A stretch of 64,000 nucleotides of DNA from Chitinophaga pinensis (lineage in GTDB: Bacteria; Pseudomonadota; Gammaproteobacteria; Burkholderiales; SG8-41). The notes under the pieces were generated by a model that saw nothing but the letters and a program-made list of their open reading frames with translations, made no database searches and was not told where the DNA came from. The position numbers were made by a program, and so were the translations under genes. The DNA is taken from contig CALQCM020000006.1 in assembly GCA_943329075.2 (NCBI GenBank), positions 1-64,000 on the forward strand. The letters run 5' to 3'. Positions 18,189 through 26,707 of the stretch are shown in pieces (position 1 is the first letter of the stretch; every line of letters begins with the position of its first letter).

Positions 18189-18535
18189 GTCGCCGCTTTC
18201 ATCTCAAAACGCACCGCAATCGCGGCACTGGCGATCACCGCCAGATCGTGACTGCCTTCTGCCGGCACGTCGAGTCCGCCCTTGACCACCTTCACTGTGA
18301 CCTGCCCGTGCGGCAGGCTCGCCTTGACTGCGGCGGCATCCACTTTGGCCGGCTCCTGCACGCCGATGGTGACTTCGACCTGCATCTCTTTCGCGTTGAG
18401 TCCCAGCGAACGGATAAACGCCAGCGACGAATGATGCAGCGCGTCCTGCACAGCGCGCAACGCGGCCTTGGTGTAGTCCCCGCCGTGCAAATCATTGCCG
18501 GCGCCCATTTCAAGTATGAATCGCTTGAGCGGCAT
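18185..18535 (-). CDS. Lin0512-family protein, copy A
   Basis: A 116-residue protein matching the Lin0512 family of small conserved proteins of unknown function. The family start LKRFILEMGAGNDLHGGDYTKAA is present, then VTIGVQEP and LPHGQVTV. It is soluble, with no signal peptide. Copy B lies 9 bases upstream in the operon and aligns over the full length, so this is a tandem duplication that has diverged. These proteins are short and paired, so an obligate heteromer is plausible. It is coupled to the MDR gene downstream through ATGA. Confidence 0.8.
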   Translation of the reverse strand: MPLKRFILEMGAGNDLHGGDYTKAALRAVQDALHHSSLAFIRSLGLNAKEMQVEVTIGVQEPAKVDAAAVKASLPHGQVTVKVVKGGLDVPAEGSHDLAVIASAAIAVRFEMKAAT

Positions 18536-18544
18536 GGTGTTCCC

Positions 18545-18883
18545 TTAGATGTCGAGGCGGACAATCGCCGCCGCGTGCGCCAGCACGGTCGAACCGGTGC
18601 CGGCGTCATTAAAAATCTCCAGCCCGCCTTCGTACACTTTTACGGTGCCGGTGCCGTGCGGCAGGACCTTCAACACCTCGGCCTTGTCGACGAGATCGGG
18701 CTTCGGCACGCCGATCAGCACCTCCACCACCATCGAGTCGACCGGTTTGCCGACGGCGTCGGCCACGTTGAGCGAGTTGTGCCACAGCGCATCGCGCAAG
18801 GCGCGCACCGCCGCCTTGGTGTAATCCGCGCCGCGGATGTCCGTGCCCATGCCGATTTCGATCGCCATGCGTTTCATGGTCAT
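18545..18883 (-). CDS. Lin0512-family protein, copy B
   Basis: A 112-residue paralogue of the preceding gene: KRMAIEIGMGTDIRGADYTKAA, VLIGVPKP, LPHGTGTV. The conserved GxGxDxxGxDYTKAA block is retained in both copies, suggesting a functional site. The start may be the ATG at 18883 or the one two codons later. A 143-base gap separates it from the acyl-CoA dehydrogenase gene upstream; I see nothing in that gap. Confidence 0.8.
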   Translation of the reverse strand: MTMKRMAIEIGMGTDIRGADYTKAAVRALRDALWHNSLNVADAVGKPVDSMVVEVLIGVPKPDLVDKAEVLKVLPHGTGTVKVYEGGLEIFNDAGTGSTVLAHAAAIVRLDI

Positions 18884-19026
18884 GCTCTATGCCCTTTGTC
18901 TTCGCAACAAACACTCTTACGAAAAAATACGCGTTCAAACGCGCGTACCGCCGCATCGCCCGGTGAATGCAAACCGGCGCTGCGGCGGCCTTATGCCTAT
19001 GGAACTTATGCCAACGGAACCCGCGC

Positions 19027-20238
19027 TCAGGTATTGCCGAGAAACGGCGCCACCTTGCGTTTGTATCCGGCCAGCGCCTCCGTGATTTTATAGCGTGACG
19101 GAAACACAAACGAGATGTGCTTCTGCACCAGCGCATCGCGCACATATTTTTCGATCGGCATGCCCTGCACCACACCCATGCCGCCGAACAGTTCCATCCC
19201 CTGCTCGGTGAGGCGCTGCACAGCGGTGCCGGTAAATGCAGTCGCCATCATCTCGTAGGGCTTGGCTTCGACGGTGCCGTCGGCAAACGCTTCGGGATGG
19301 TCTTTTGCCCACGCAGCAGTCCAGATCAAACGCCGCGCCGCCTCCAGATTCATGGCCATGTCGGCGATATAGAGCCCGACCGCCTGATGCTGGATAACGG
19401 GTTTGCCGCCGGACACCCGCTCCTGCGTGTATTTGATGGTTTCTTCCAGTGCCGCACGGCCGAGACCGAGGGTGATTGCAGCGATGGTGACGTGCGTGCC
19501 GATGTCGGTGCGGCCCGGCGGATTGGGCGCGAGGATGAAACCCTTCGGCACGCGCACGTTGTCGAAAAAGATTTCCGCGTTGTCACCGATGCGGCGGCCG
19601 ATCTTCGACATCGGATGACGCACCATGCCCGGCGAATCGCCCTCGACCAGAAAGGCGCGCGCGCCGGCGGGTGTTTGCGCCATGACCACCAGCAGCTTCG
19701 CCAGATAACCGACGGTCTGAAAATTCTTTGCCCCGTTAAGCAGCCACGAGCCGTCGGGCTGCTCGACCGCGCGCGTCTTGAAGCGCGCCGCCTCCGGTGT
19801 CTCGGTGAAATAGTCAAAACCCAGATCGGTATCGGGCTCGTGGATGGCGACCGTGGTGAAGTAGAGATCGTCATTGAGGAACTTCGGCAGGAAATAGGCG
19901 CGCTGCTCCGGCGTCATGCGCAGTTCGAACCAGTCGCGCGCGCGCCGCGCGGTGAGCATGTAGTAATACGCCGTGCCGATATCGCCGGCGGCGAGCTCCT
20001 CGGCGATCAGGCAGGCCGTCAAATGATCGGACGCACCGGCACCGCCGTTTTCCTCGCTCAGCGCAAAGGTGCGAAAACCGAGCTTGGAACCCTTTTTCAG
20101 CACCTCCCAGGGAATACGGTCCTCCCAGTTCGACTTCTTGTCGAGCTCCAGCGCGACGGGCTTGATCTCGTTCTCGGCGAACTCGCGCGCCAGATCACGA
20201 TAGGCCCTCTGCTCGTCACTAAGTCTGATGTCAAACAT
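19027..20238 (-). CDS. acyl-CoA dehydrogenase
   Basis: A 403-residue flavoprotein with the three-part acyl-CoA dehydrogenase fold: helical N-terminal (SDEQRAYRDLAREFAENEI), beta middle (ALSEENGG, LLNGAKNF, VPKGF) and helical C-terminal with FTGTAVQRLTEQGMELFGGMG and ending in the usual YKRK region. It oxidises an acyl-CoA to the enoyl-CoA with FAD, passing electrons to ETF. AAAGGGAG precedes the ATG. It follows Bug6 in the operon (122-base gap), so the receptor's ligand may be activated to a CoA thioester. No CoA ligase is in this operon. Confidence 0.92.
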   Translation of the reverse strand: MFDIRLSDEQRAYRDLAREFAENEIKPVALELDKKSNWEDRIPWEVLKKGSKLGFRTFALSEENGGAGASDHLTACLIAEELAAGDIGTAYYYMLTARRARDWFELRMTPEQRAYFLPKFLNDDLYFTTVAIHEPDTDLGFDYFTETPEAARFKTRAVEQPDGSWLLNGAKNFQTVGYLAKLLVVMAQTPAGARAFLVEGDSPGMVRHPMSKIGRRIGDNAEIFFDNVRVPKGFILAPNPPGRTDIGTHVTIAAITLGLGRAALEETIKYTQERVSGGKPVIQHQAVGLYIADMAMNLEAARRLIWTAAWAKDHPEAFADGTVEAKPYEMMATAFTGTAVQRLTEQGMELFGGMGVVQGMPIEKYVRDALVQKHISFVFPSRYKITEALAGYKRKVAPFLGNT

Positions 20239-20360
20239 CCCGATCTCCCTTTTCTTTGATGTGGTGGTTGAATGTGTTTATCGTGTTCGCCGCGGCCGGC
20301 AACGCCGCCGCCGGCAATGCCGCGAATCCGCAAATGGGTCACTGCATCATAACAATCAAA

Positions 20361-21320
20361 TCAATCGGCGCGGATATTCGCCTCACGGATGAAGGCGCCG
20401 AATTTCTCGCGATCGCGCTGCTGGATGGCGGCGAATTCATCGGGCGGCATGGTCGCCACTTCCGCCGCGAAAGTGGCGAGCACCGCGCGCGCTTCGGGCG
20501 TCTGCATGATGCGGCCGATTTCGCGATTGAGCCGCAGCACGATGTCGCGCGACACACCGGCCGGCGCGTAAACGCCGAACAGCGCGTCGCCTTCGACGTC
20601 GATGCCCGCCTCGGCCAGTGTCGGCGTATCGGGAAACTGCGCCGAGCGCTGCGCCGCGACAACGCCGATGATGCGCAGTTTCTCACTTTTGACGTGCGGC
20701 ACCGTCAAGCCCGAATCAAACGCAAAATCGATCTGATAGCCGAGCAGCGACGTCAGCAGTTCGGCCGCGCCCTTGTACGGAATATGCGTCGCCTGCGTCT
20801 TGGTGGCGCGCAGCAGCCGCTCGGCATGGATATGCAGCGTGCTGCCGCTGCCGACCGACCCGTAATTGAGTTTGCCGGGATTGGCGCGCATATAGTTGAC
20901 TAGTTCCTGCGTGGTTTTCACCGGCAGCGTCGGCCGCACCACCAGAATGGTAATGATGCGTCCCATCGGCCCAATCGGCGCGAGATCGCGGCCGACGTCG
21001 AAACTCAGCTTGTAGAGATGCGGCCCGACCACGATCGGACTGCCGGAGGACGCCAGCAGCGTGTAACCATCGGGCGCCGCGCGCGCCACCACTTCCATGC
21101 CGACATTGCCGCCGGCGCCGCCGCGATTTTCAATTACCACCGGCTGGCCAAGCGCCTCGGAGAGTTTCTGCGTCCACGCGCGCGCCATCATGTCGGTGGT
21201 GCCGCCGGCCGGAAAATTAACGACGACGCGAATGGTTTTCGCCGGCCACGGCTGCGCCTGCGCGCACAAGGCAAAAACGGAAAAGCACAGCACAACGAGC
21301 AACCGCACGATTGACAGCAT
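20361..21320 (-). CDS. Bug6: TctC/Bug-family periplasmic receptor
   Basis: A 319-residue receptor with signal peptide (cut near LCAQAQ), WPAKTIRVVVNFPAGGTTD, ENRGGAGG, PDGYT and IPYKGAAE. The ATG at 21320 follows GGAGGAAATC. It is first in a six-gene minus-strand operon (Bug6 - ACAD - Lin0512 x2 - MDR - MBL). It is divergent from Bug7, and the 205-base gap should hold both promoters. Confidence 0.93.
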   Translation of the reverse strand: MLSIVRLLVVLCFSVFALCAQAQPWPAKTIRVVVNFPAGGTTDMMARAWTQKLSEALGQPVVIENRGGAGGNVGMEVVARAAPDGYTLLASSGSPIVVGPHLYKLSFDVGRDLAPIGPMGRIITILVVRPTLPVKTTQELVNYMRANPGKLNYGSVGSGSTLHIHAERLLRATKTQATHIPYKGAAELLTSLLGYQIDFAFDSGLTVPHVKSEKLRIIGVVAAQRSAQFPDTPTLAEAGIDVEGDALFGVYAPAGVSRDIVLRLNREIGRIMQTPEARAVLATFAAEVATMPPDEFAAIQQRDREKFGAFIREANIRAD

Positions 21321-21437
21321 GATTTCCTCCAGGGAGTCCAGCACCATGATCGGGCGCCCGCTTCATCGCGTCGGGCTGTCCGCACACATCGAATTTTCGG
21401 TTAGCTTCCACTGTCACGCGGCGCACGTCAAGTGTGG

Positions 21438-21466
21438 TTGCCCTGACGCCGCGCTATCGTTAGGAT
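21438..21466 (+). promoter_or_regulatory. candidate sigma-70 promoter for Bug7
   Basis: TTGCCC (21438-21443) and TAGGAT (21461-21466) are separated by 17 bases, each matching four of six consensus positions. The predicted start, near 21473, gives a leader of about 53 bases before the Bug7 ATG. In GC-rich DNA this pattern can occur by chance. Confidence 0.35.
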
Positions 21467-21525
21467 AGGCGCACAAAAATGCCGCCGCGAACCCCGCATC
21501 GTGCAACGCGCCCACAGGAGGATCG

Positions 21526-22485
21526 ATGCAACATCTGCGAAACATGGCCTTCGCCTGCGCGCTGCTGGCGGGCACGGCCGCGGCACAAAGTTATCCGGCG
21601 CGGCCGGTGCGCATCATCATTCCGTTTTCCGCGGGTGGTGCGACCGATGTCGTGTTCCGCATCCTTGCGCCGCATCTGTCGGAAACGCTCGGACAAACGG
21701 TCGTCATCGACAACCGGCCCGGCGGCGCGGCGATCATCGGCATGGACCTCGCGCTAAAGTCGCCGCCGGACGGCTACACGCTGGGTGTCGCCAACGTGTC
21801 CTTCGGCGTCAATCCCTCGCTGTTTGCAAAAATGCCTTTCGACAGCGAGAAGGACATCGCCCCCGTCAGCCTTGTCGCCATGGTGCCGATGGTGCTGGCG
21901 GTACATCCTTCGGTGCCGGTGCGTTCGGTGAAAGAACTCATCGCGCTCGCCAAGGCGAAACCCGGCGGACTCAACTACGCGTCGGCCGGCAATGCGAGCG
22001 CCGGCCACCTCGCCATGGAACTGCTCAAATACATGACCGCCATCGACATCGTGCACATTGCGTTCAAGGGCGGCGGGCCGCAGGTCATCTCTGCGGTGAG
22101 CGGCGAGACCGCGATTATTTTCACCACCGTGCCGGCGTCGATCCAGCACCTGCGTGCCGGCCGTCTGGTCGGGCTTGGCGTAAGCACGGCGAAACGCGAC
22201 CCTGCACTGCCCGAGGTGCCGGCGATCGCCGAAGCCGGCGTGCCGGGTTACGAATTCTATGAATGGCAGGGCCTCGTTGCTCCCGCCGGCACGCCAGCCG
22301 CTGTCGTCAGCCGCCTGCATCGGGAAATCACGCGCACGCTTGAAATCGCCGACGTGAAGAAACGCATCGCCGGTGTCGGCGCACACGAAGTCGGCGGCAC
22401 GCCGGAGGAACTCGCCGCCTTCATCAAAAAAGAAATCGCGACGTGGGCCAAGGTGGTGAAGACCGCCGGCATCCGCACCGACTGA
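21526..22485 (+). CDS. Bug7: TctC/Bug-family periplasmic receptor
   Basis: A 319-residue receptor with a short signal peptide (cut near GTAAAQ), YPARPVRIIIPFSAGGATD, DNRPGGAA, PDGYT, AFKGGGPQ in place of VPYKG, and APAGTPAA. AGGAGG lies just before the ATG. The cupin gene follows after 12 bases with its own GAGGAAAG site, so receptor and cupin form a two-gene operon. Confidence 0.94.
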   Translation: MQHLRNMAFACALLAGTAAAQSYPARPVRIIIPFSAGGATDVVFRILAPHLSETLGQTVVIDNRPGGAAIIGMDLALKSPPDGYTLGVANVSFGVNPSLFAKMPFDSEKDIAPVSLVAMVPMVLAVHPSVPVRSVKELIALAKAKPGGLNYASAGNASAGHLAMELLKYMTAIDIVHIAFKGGGPQVISAVSGETAIIFTTVPASIQHLRAGRLVGLGVSTAKRDPALPEVPAIAEAGVPGYEFYEWQGLVAPAGTPAAVVSRLHREITRTLEIADVKKRIAGVGAHEVGGTPEELAAFIKKEIATWAKVVKTAGIRTD

Positions 22486-22497
22486 GGAAAGCACATC

Positions 22498-23082
22498 ATG
22501 GATCAGCGCATCAGACGCGTCGTCACCGGCCACGACGCGGACGGCAAAGCCGTCGTCATTGCCGATGGTTATGCAACGGCAGTAAAAACCGTGCCGCAGT
22601 GGCCGGGCCTTGTTTCAACCGACATCTGGAAAACCGATGCAATGCCGGTCAGGCTCGCCAAAGACGAGCCCGATCCGACGAATGCACCGCGCCAGTTGCA
22701 CCCGGCACCCAACGGCACCACCTTCCGCATTTCAATCGTGCCGCCGGAATCGGACTTCGTACGCAACCTCGACGCCGCGCAATCGCAGGCGCTGTTCGGC
22801 GGCGTCGGCAACGCCGATGCCTCAACGCACGGTCGCGGCGGCCGCCATCCGCTGATGCACCGCACTGAAACACTCGATTACGCCGTGGTGCTCGAAGGCG
22901 AAATCACCATGCTGCTCGACGACAGCGAAATCAATCTGAAAGCCGGCGATGTGGTGATTCAGCGCGGCACCAATCACGCCTGGAGCAACCGCTCGGGCAA
23001 ACCGGTGCGCATGCTCTACATCCTGATCGACGGCAAACTCGACCCGGAACTGGCCGCCGCGCTCGGCAACGCGCACGCCTGA
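22498..23082 (+). CDS. cupin-domain protein, copy 1
   Basis: A 194-residue protein with one C-terminal cupin barrel (about 115-185): HRTETLDYAVVLEGE supplies the first metal-ligand set and QRGTNHAWSNRS the second. The N-terminal half, including RRVVTGHDADGKAV, is shared with the paralogue at 62276-62848. Proteins of this type are often called cupins of unknown function near aromatic or lactone catabolism genes. Its stop codon directly abuts the stop of the convergent dioxygenase gene in a shared TGATCA. Confidence 0.88.
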   Translation: MDQRIRRVVTGHDADGKAVVIADGYATAVKTVPQWPGLVSTDIWKTDAMPVRLAKDEPDPTNAPRQLHPAPNGTTFRISIVPPESDFVRNLDAAQSQALFGGVGNADASTHGRGGRHPLMHRTETLDYAVVLEGEITMLLDDSEINLKAGDVVIQRGTNHAWSNRSGKPVRMLYILIDGKLDPELAAALGNAHA

Positions 23083-24138
23083 TCAGTTTGCCGCTGCGTG
23101 GGCCGGCGTGTGCGCAGCGTTGTAGGGAATGCCACCGTTCTGCACCACGCGATAACGGTCGGCCAGTGAAGGGGCCAGCGGCCGCCGGTGCGCATCATCC
23201 ACCGCGATCCACATGCGCAGCAGATGGCGCTCGCGGCCGGGCCCCTCGAAATCAACATAGGCCTCGCGTGCATGCAGCATGATGTGATTGTTGATGAGCT
23301 GCATGTCACCCTCCTCGAACGACATCGACAGCATGAACTCGGGCCGGTTGGCGATTTCCTGCACACAGACGAGCGCTTCGCGTTGAATGGCCGTCGGCTT
23401 GTATTGTTCGCCGAAGCGCACCGCCGAATCGTAATATGGGAGGCTGCAGATGCGCGTGGTGATGCGGCCTTGCTCCTCGCTGAACATCGGCAGCGAGAAC
23501 CACGGCGCTGCGCCGGCCGGCTCTTCGCCGCGCCAGTCGAGATGAAAGGTGCCGTAGAGTTCAGCGAGCAGATCGGGCCGCTCGTCGAGCAATATGTTGT
23601 GGACGGTCAGCGCGCTGACCAGCTTGCTGGCACCTCCGGATTTCGCGGTGCGCAGGCAAAAAAGGCCCAGCAGATCGACCGGCAGCATGTCGGTGTGAAA
23701 GTCCATGCGCATGTTGGTCTGATAGGCGCGCGTGTTCGAGTCGCTGATGCTGCCACCCTCGTCACGCACATGGCCGAGCAGATGGCCGCGCGCGTTCTGC
23801 GACACCGGTTTGCCCAGATGCATGCCAAGTCCCCAGTAGACGAGTTCGCAATCGGCGTCGCTGTAACGCGCGCGCGGAAAACCGCGCATCAGCATGAAAC
23901 CGCGGCCGTTTTCGACTTCGTCGCGTATGTCCGCCAACACCGACGCCACGGTCGGCAGTGGAAACTGCGCCGCGGTGAACGGGATTTTCAATCCGGCATG
24001 CTTGACCAACGCGAGCGCAGCGTCGATTTCGGTAATCTGCGCGTCGTTGAGCCGGTATATCCAGTCGGTCTGTTGCTGGAGCCGCGGGCCGATCCATGCG
24101 GCGCGTTCCTCGATACGTCGGCGATTCGGGGTTACCAT
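23083..24138 (-). CDS. TauD/TfdA-family Fe(II)/2-oxoglutarate dioxygenase
   Basis: A 351-residue dioxygenase. The iron triad looks complete: His148 and Asp150 in FHTDM, and the distal His289 in LHAREAY; Arg in RHLLRMW should bind 2-oxoglutarate. The substrate pocket cannot be read, but relatives hydroxylate taurine, phenoxyacetates, clavaminate-type amino acids and other small acids. GGAGAG precedes the ATG. It is last in the operon Bug9 - CoA transferase - Bug8 - TauD, 13 bases after Bug8. Confidence 0.9.
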   Translation of the reverse strand: MVTPNRRRIEERAAWIGPRLQQQTDWIYRLNDAQITEIDAALALVKHAGLKIPFTAAQFPLPTVASVLADIRDEVENGRGFMLMRGFPRARYSDADCELVYWGLGMHLGKPVSQNARGHLLGHVRDEGGSISDSNTRAYQTNMRMDFHTDMLPVDLLGLFCLRTAKSGGASKLVSALTVHNILLDERPDLLAELYGTFHLDWRGEEPAGAAPWFSLPMFSEEQGRITTRICSLPYYDSAVRFGEQYKPTAIQREALVCVQEIANRPEFMLSMSFEEGDMQLINNHIMLHAREAYVDFEGPGRERHLLRMWIAVDDAHRRPLAPSLADRYRVVQNGGIPYNAAHTPAHAAAN

Positions 24139-24151
24139 AGTTACTCTCCGT

Positions 24152-25138
24152 TTACTCTTGTGAAATGCCGGCGGCCTTCACCACCGCCGCCCACTTCACG
24201 GTTTCCGCGCGCAGGAAGGTGTTGAATTCCTCCGGCGTGCTGGCGACGATTTCGGCGCCGTCGACCGCCAGTTTCTCGCGAATGTCGTTCATGCGCAGAA
24301 TGGCGACGATTTCTTTCTGCAACCGCGTCAGTATATCTGTTGGCGTCGCTGCCGGCGCCATCATTGCCGTCCACTGCACTGCCTCATAACCGGCGAGCCC
24401 CGATTCGGCGACCGCCGGAATGTCGGGCAGCGACGACACCCGTGCCGCCGAACTGATGGCGAGTATGCGCAGCTTGCCGGCGCGCGCGTTCGGCAGCACG
24501 AGCTGCATGCTGCTGGTGGCAATCAGCGCGGTGCGCCCGGCAATGGTTTCAATCAGGCCCGGCAGCGTGCCTTTATACGGGATGTGCACGAGCTTGATCT
24601 GCGCCATGTGCGCCAGGAGCTCGATCACCAGATGCGGATTGGTGCCGTGGCCCGACGAGGCGTAGAGAATTTCGTTCGGCCGCGCCTTCGCAAACGCAAT
24701 CAGTTCGCGGATGTTCTTCGCCGGCATCGACGGATGCACAGAAATCAGGTTAGGCACGTAATGCGTCTGCGTGATGGGCGCAAAGTCACGCAGCACGTCG
24801 TAGGGTAACTTCTTGTAGGTCGCCGGCGTGATGGCCAGCGTCGACGGACTCATTAACAACGTATAACCATCGGCGGGTGCCTTGGCAACGAGATCGGTGC
24901 CGATGATGGTGCCGGCACCGGGACGGATATCGACGACGACCTGTCTGCCCCAGCGTTTGGTCAATTCAAATGCGATCAAACGTGCACCGACATCGCTCGG
25001 CCCGCCCGGCGCAGTGGGCACGACGATGCGGATCGGGCGGTTCGGATAAACCTCCTGCGCCTGCACAGATGCGCCGCTCGCCGCCAGTAACAACAGCGCG
25101 ATGGAGCATCGACAACGTATACGCGTCGCGAAATGCAT
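24152..25138 (-). CDS. Bug8: TctC/Bug-family periplasmic receptor
   Basis: A 328-residue receptor with a signal peptide (cut near SVQAQE), YPNRPIRIVVPTAPGGPSD, the unusual DIRPGAGT, ADGYT and IPYKGTLP. GGAGGAGGG precedes the ATG. It lies between the CoA transferase (68-base gap) and the dioxygenase. Confidence 0.93.
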   Translation of the reverse strand: MHFATRIRCRCSIALLLLAASGASVQAQEVYPNRPIRIVVPTAPGGPSDVGARLIAFELTKRWGRQVVVDIRPGAGTIIGTDLVAKAPADGYTLLMSPSTLAITPATYKKLPYDVLRDFAPITQTHYVPNLISVHPSMPAKNIRELIAFAKARPNEILYASSGHGTNPHLVIELLAHMAQIKLVHIPYKGTLPGLIETIAGRTALIATSSMQLVLPNARAGKLRILAISSAARVSSLPDIPAVAESGLAGYEAVQWTAMMAPAATPTDILTRLQKEIVAILRMNDIREKLAVDGAEIVASTPEEFNTFLRAETVKWAAVVKAAGISQE

Positions 25139-25206
25139 CGTATCCCTCCTCCAACGGCTGCCGCGCCCATGCTCTGCGGCATGTGACGCGGCCCTTGCTG
25201 TTGCTG

Positions 25207-26598
25207 CTACGCCATGAATTTAACTTCAGGTGCCGGCGTGACTTCCATGTCGGTCAGCGCGATGACTTCCTCTACCGTGAATCCGGGTGCGACTTCAAGC
25301 AGCGTGAATTTGCCGTTTTCCCATTTGAGCAATGCGAGATCGGTAACCACGTAGCTGACGCAAGCCTGCCCCGTCAGCGGATAGCTGCACTGCTTCTTCA
25401 ACTTCGGCCGCCCCTTGCTGTCGCAGTGCTCCATCACGATGATGAGTTCGGTGCGGCCCGAAATCAGGTCCATGGCGCCGCCGATGCCGCCGCGCTTGGC
25501 GTCGTGCACACTCCAGTTGGCGACACTGCCGGTCTGGTCGACTTCATAGGCGCCCAGAATGACGGTGTCGATGTGACCGCCGCGCGCCATCTCAAACGAA
25601 GTCACCGAATCAAAGAACGAGGCCCCCGGCACCAGTTCGATGTACTGGCCGCTGGCGTTGTACATATCGGGATCGACCTGATCGCCGGACACCATCTTGC
25701 CGTAACCGAGCACGCCGTTCTCGGCATGCAGCACGACGTCGCGGCCCTCGAGAAAATTCGACACCATGGTCGGAATGCCGGTGCCCAGATTGACGTAGCT
25801 GCCCTCGCGCACAACCGCCGCGGCGCGTTTGGCGATGCCCTCGCGCGTCAATGCCGGTTTGCCGGCGTATTCGCGCGGTTTGTCGGCCGGACGACGTTTG
25901 GATTGCGGCGTCTGTTTCGCATCAAATGGATAGGTGCTCTTCACCACGCGCGCGACAAAAATGCCCGGCAGGTTGACGAGTTCCGGCGGGATGCCACCGA
26001 CTTCGACGATCTCGTCGACTTCGACGATGGCGACGCGTGCCGCCTTGGCAAACGCCGGACTGAGGTTCTGGCTGCCGCCGCGAAACTGCACATTGCCGGC
26101 GCGGTCGGCACGGTGCGCGCGCAGCAGCGCGTAATCGATTTTGATCGCGTGTTCGAGCACGTAACGGCGGCCGTCGAACTCGCGCACCTCCTTGCCCTTT
26201 TCGAGTTCGGTGCCGGCGACGGTGGCTGAATAAAATGCGGGAATGCCGGCACCGCCGGCGCGGCAGCGCTCGACCAGCGTGCCCTGCGGCACCAGTTCGA
26301 CCTCCATCTCGCCGGAGACAATCTGGTCTTCGGTGGCGGTCGGCATGCCGGGCCGCGTGGTGAACGCCGCAATGAGTTTTTTGATCTGCTTGTTCTCGGC
26401 AAGGATCTGACCGCGCAATTCGCCCGGCGCGCCCATCGAGTTGCAGACCAGTGTCAGGTTCTTCGTGCCCTTGTCACGCAATGCGGTGATCATGCTCAGT
26501 GCAAAACGGTGTCCGACGCTGAAGCCGCCAAGAGCAACGGTGTCACCCTCTTTGAGGTCGGCCAGTGCTTCCTGCGGTGATGCAACTACCTTGTCCAT
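25207..26598 (-). CDS. fused two-domain CoA transferase (family I)
   Basis: A 463-residue protein carrying both halves of a family I CoA transferase in one chain. The alpha-like domain (about 1-240) has LKEGDTVALGGFSVGH. The beta-like domain has LGTGIPTMVSNFL and the catalytic Glu293 in HAENGVLGYG (the usual SENG motif). In many bacteria these halves are separate genes (scoA/scoB, atoD/atoA). It moves CoA between an acyl-CoA and a free carboxylate. The ATG at 26598 follows GAGAGA; an in-frame extension of 64 residues upstream is not family-like. The substrate is presumably the acid captured by Bug8 or Bug9. Confidence 0.9.
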   Translation of the reverse strand: MDKVVASPQEALADLKEGDTVALGGFSVGHRFALSMITALRDKGTKNLTLVCNSMGAPGELRGQILAENKQIKKLIAAFTTRPGMPTATEDQIVSGEMEVELVPQGTLVERCRAGGAGIPAFYSATVAGTELEKGKEVREFDGRRYVLEHAIKIDYALLRAHRADRAGNVQFRGGSQNLSPAFAKAARVAIVEVDEIVEVGGIPPELVNLPGIFVARVVKSTYPFDAKQTPQSKRRPADKPREYAGKPALTREGIAKRAAAVVREGSYVNLGTGIPTMVSNFLEGRDVVLHAENGVLGYGKMVSGDQVDPDMYNASGQYIELVPGASFFDSVTSFEMARGGHIDTVILGAYEVDQTGSVANWSVHDAKRGGIGGAMDLISGRTELIIVMEHCDSKGRPKLKKQCSYPLTGQACVSYVVTDLALLKWENGKFTLLEVAPGFTVEEVIALTDMEVTPAPEVKFMA

Positions 26599-26707
26599 GC
26601 TGTTTCTCTCTCCATGATTGATGCTGACCTGCATTCGATTGCGCGCTCTGCGGCTGCGCTCTGAACTTGAATAATAACAGGCGGCGGCGCAATCTTTTGC
26701 GCTGTCG

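Noticed and set aside
26690-26704. GCGCAA/TTGCGC hairpin between Bug9 and the CoA transferase
   Set aside because: No T tract on either strand and inside a likely operon; not a terminator.
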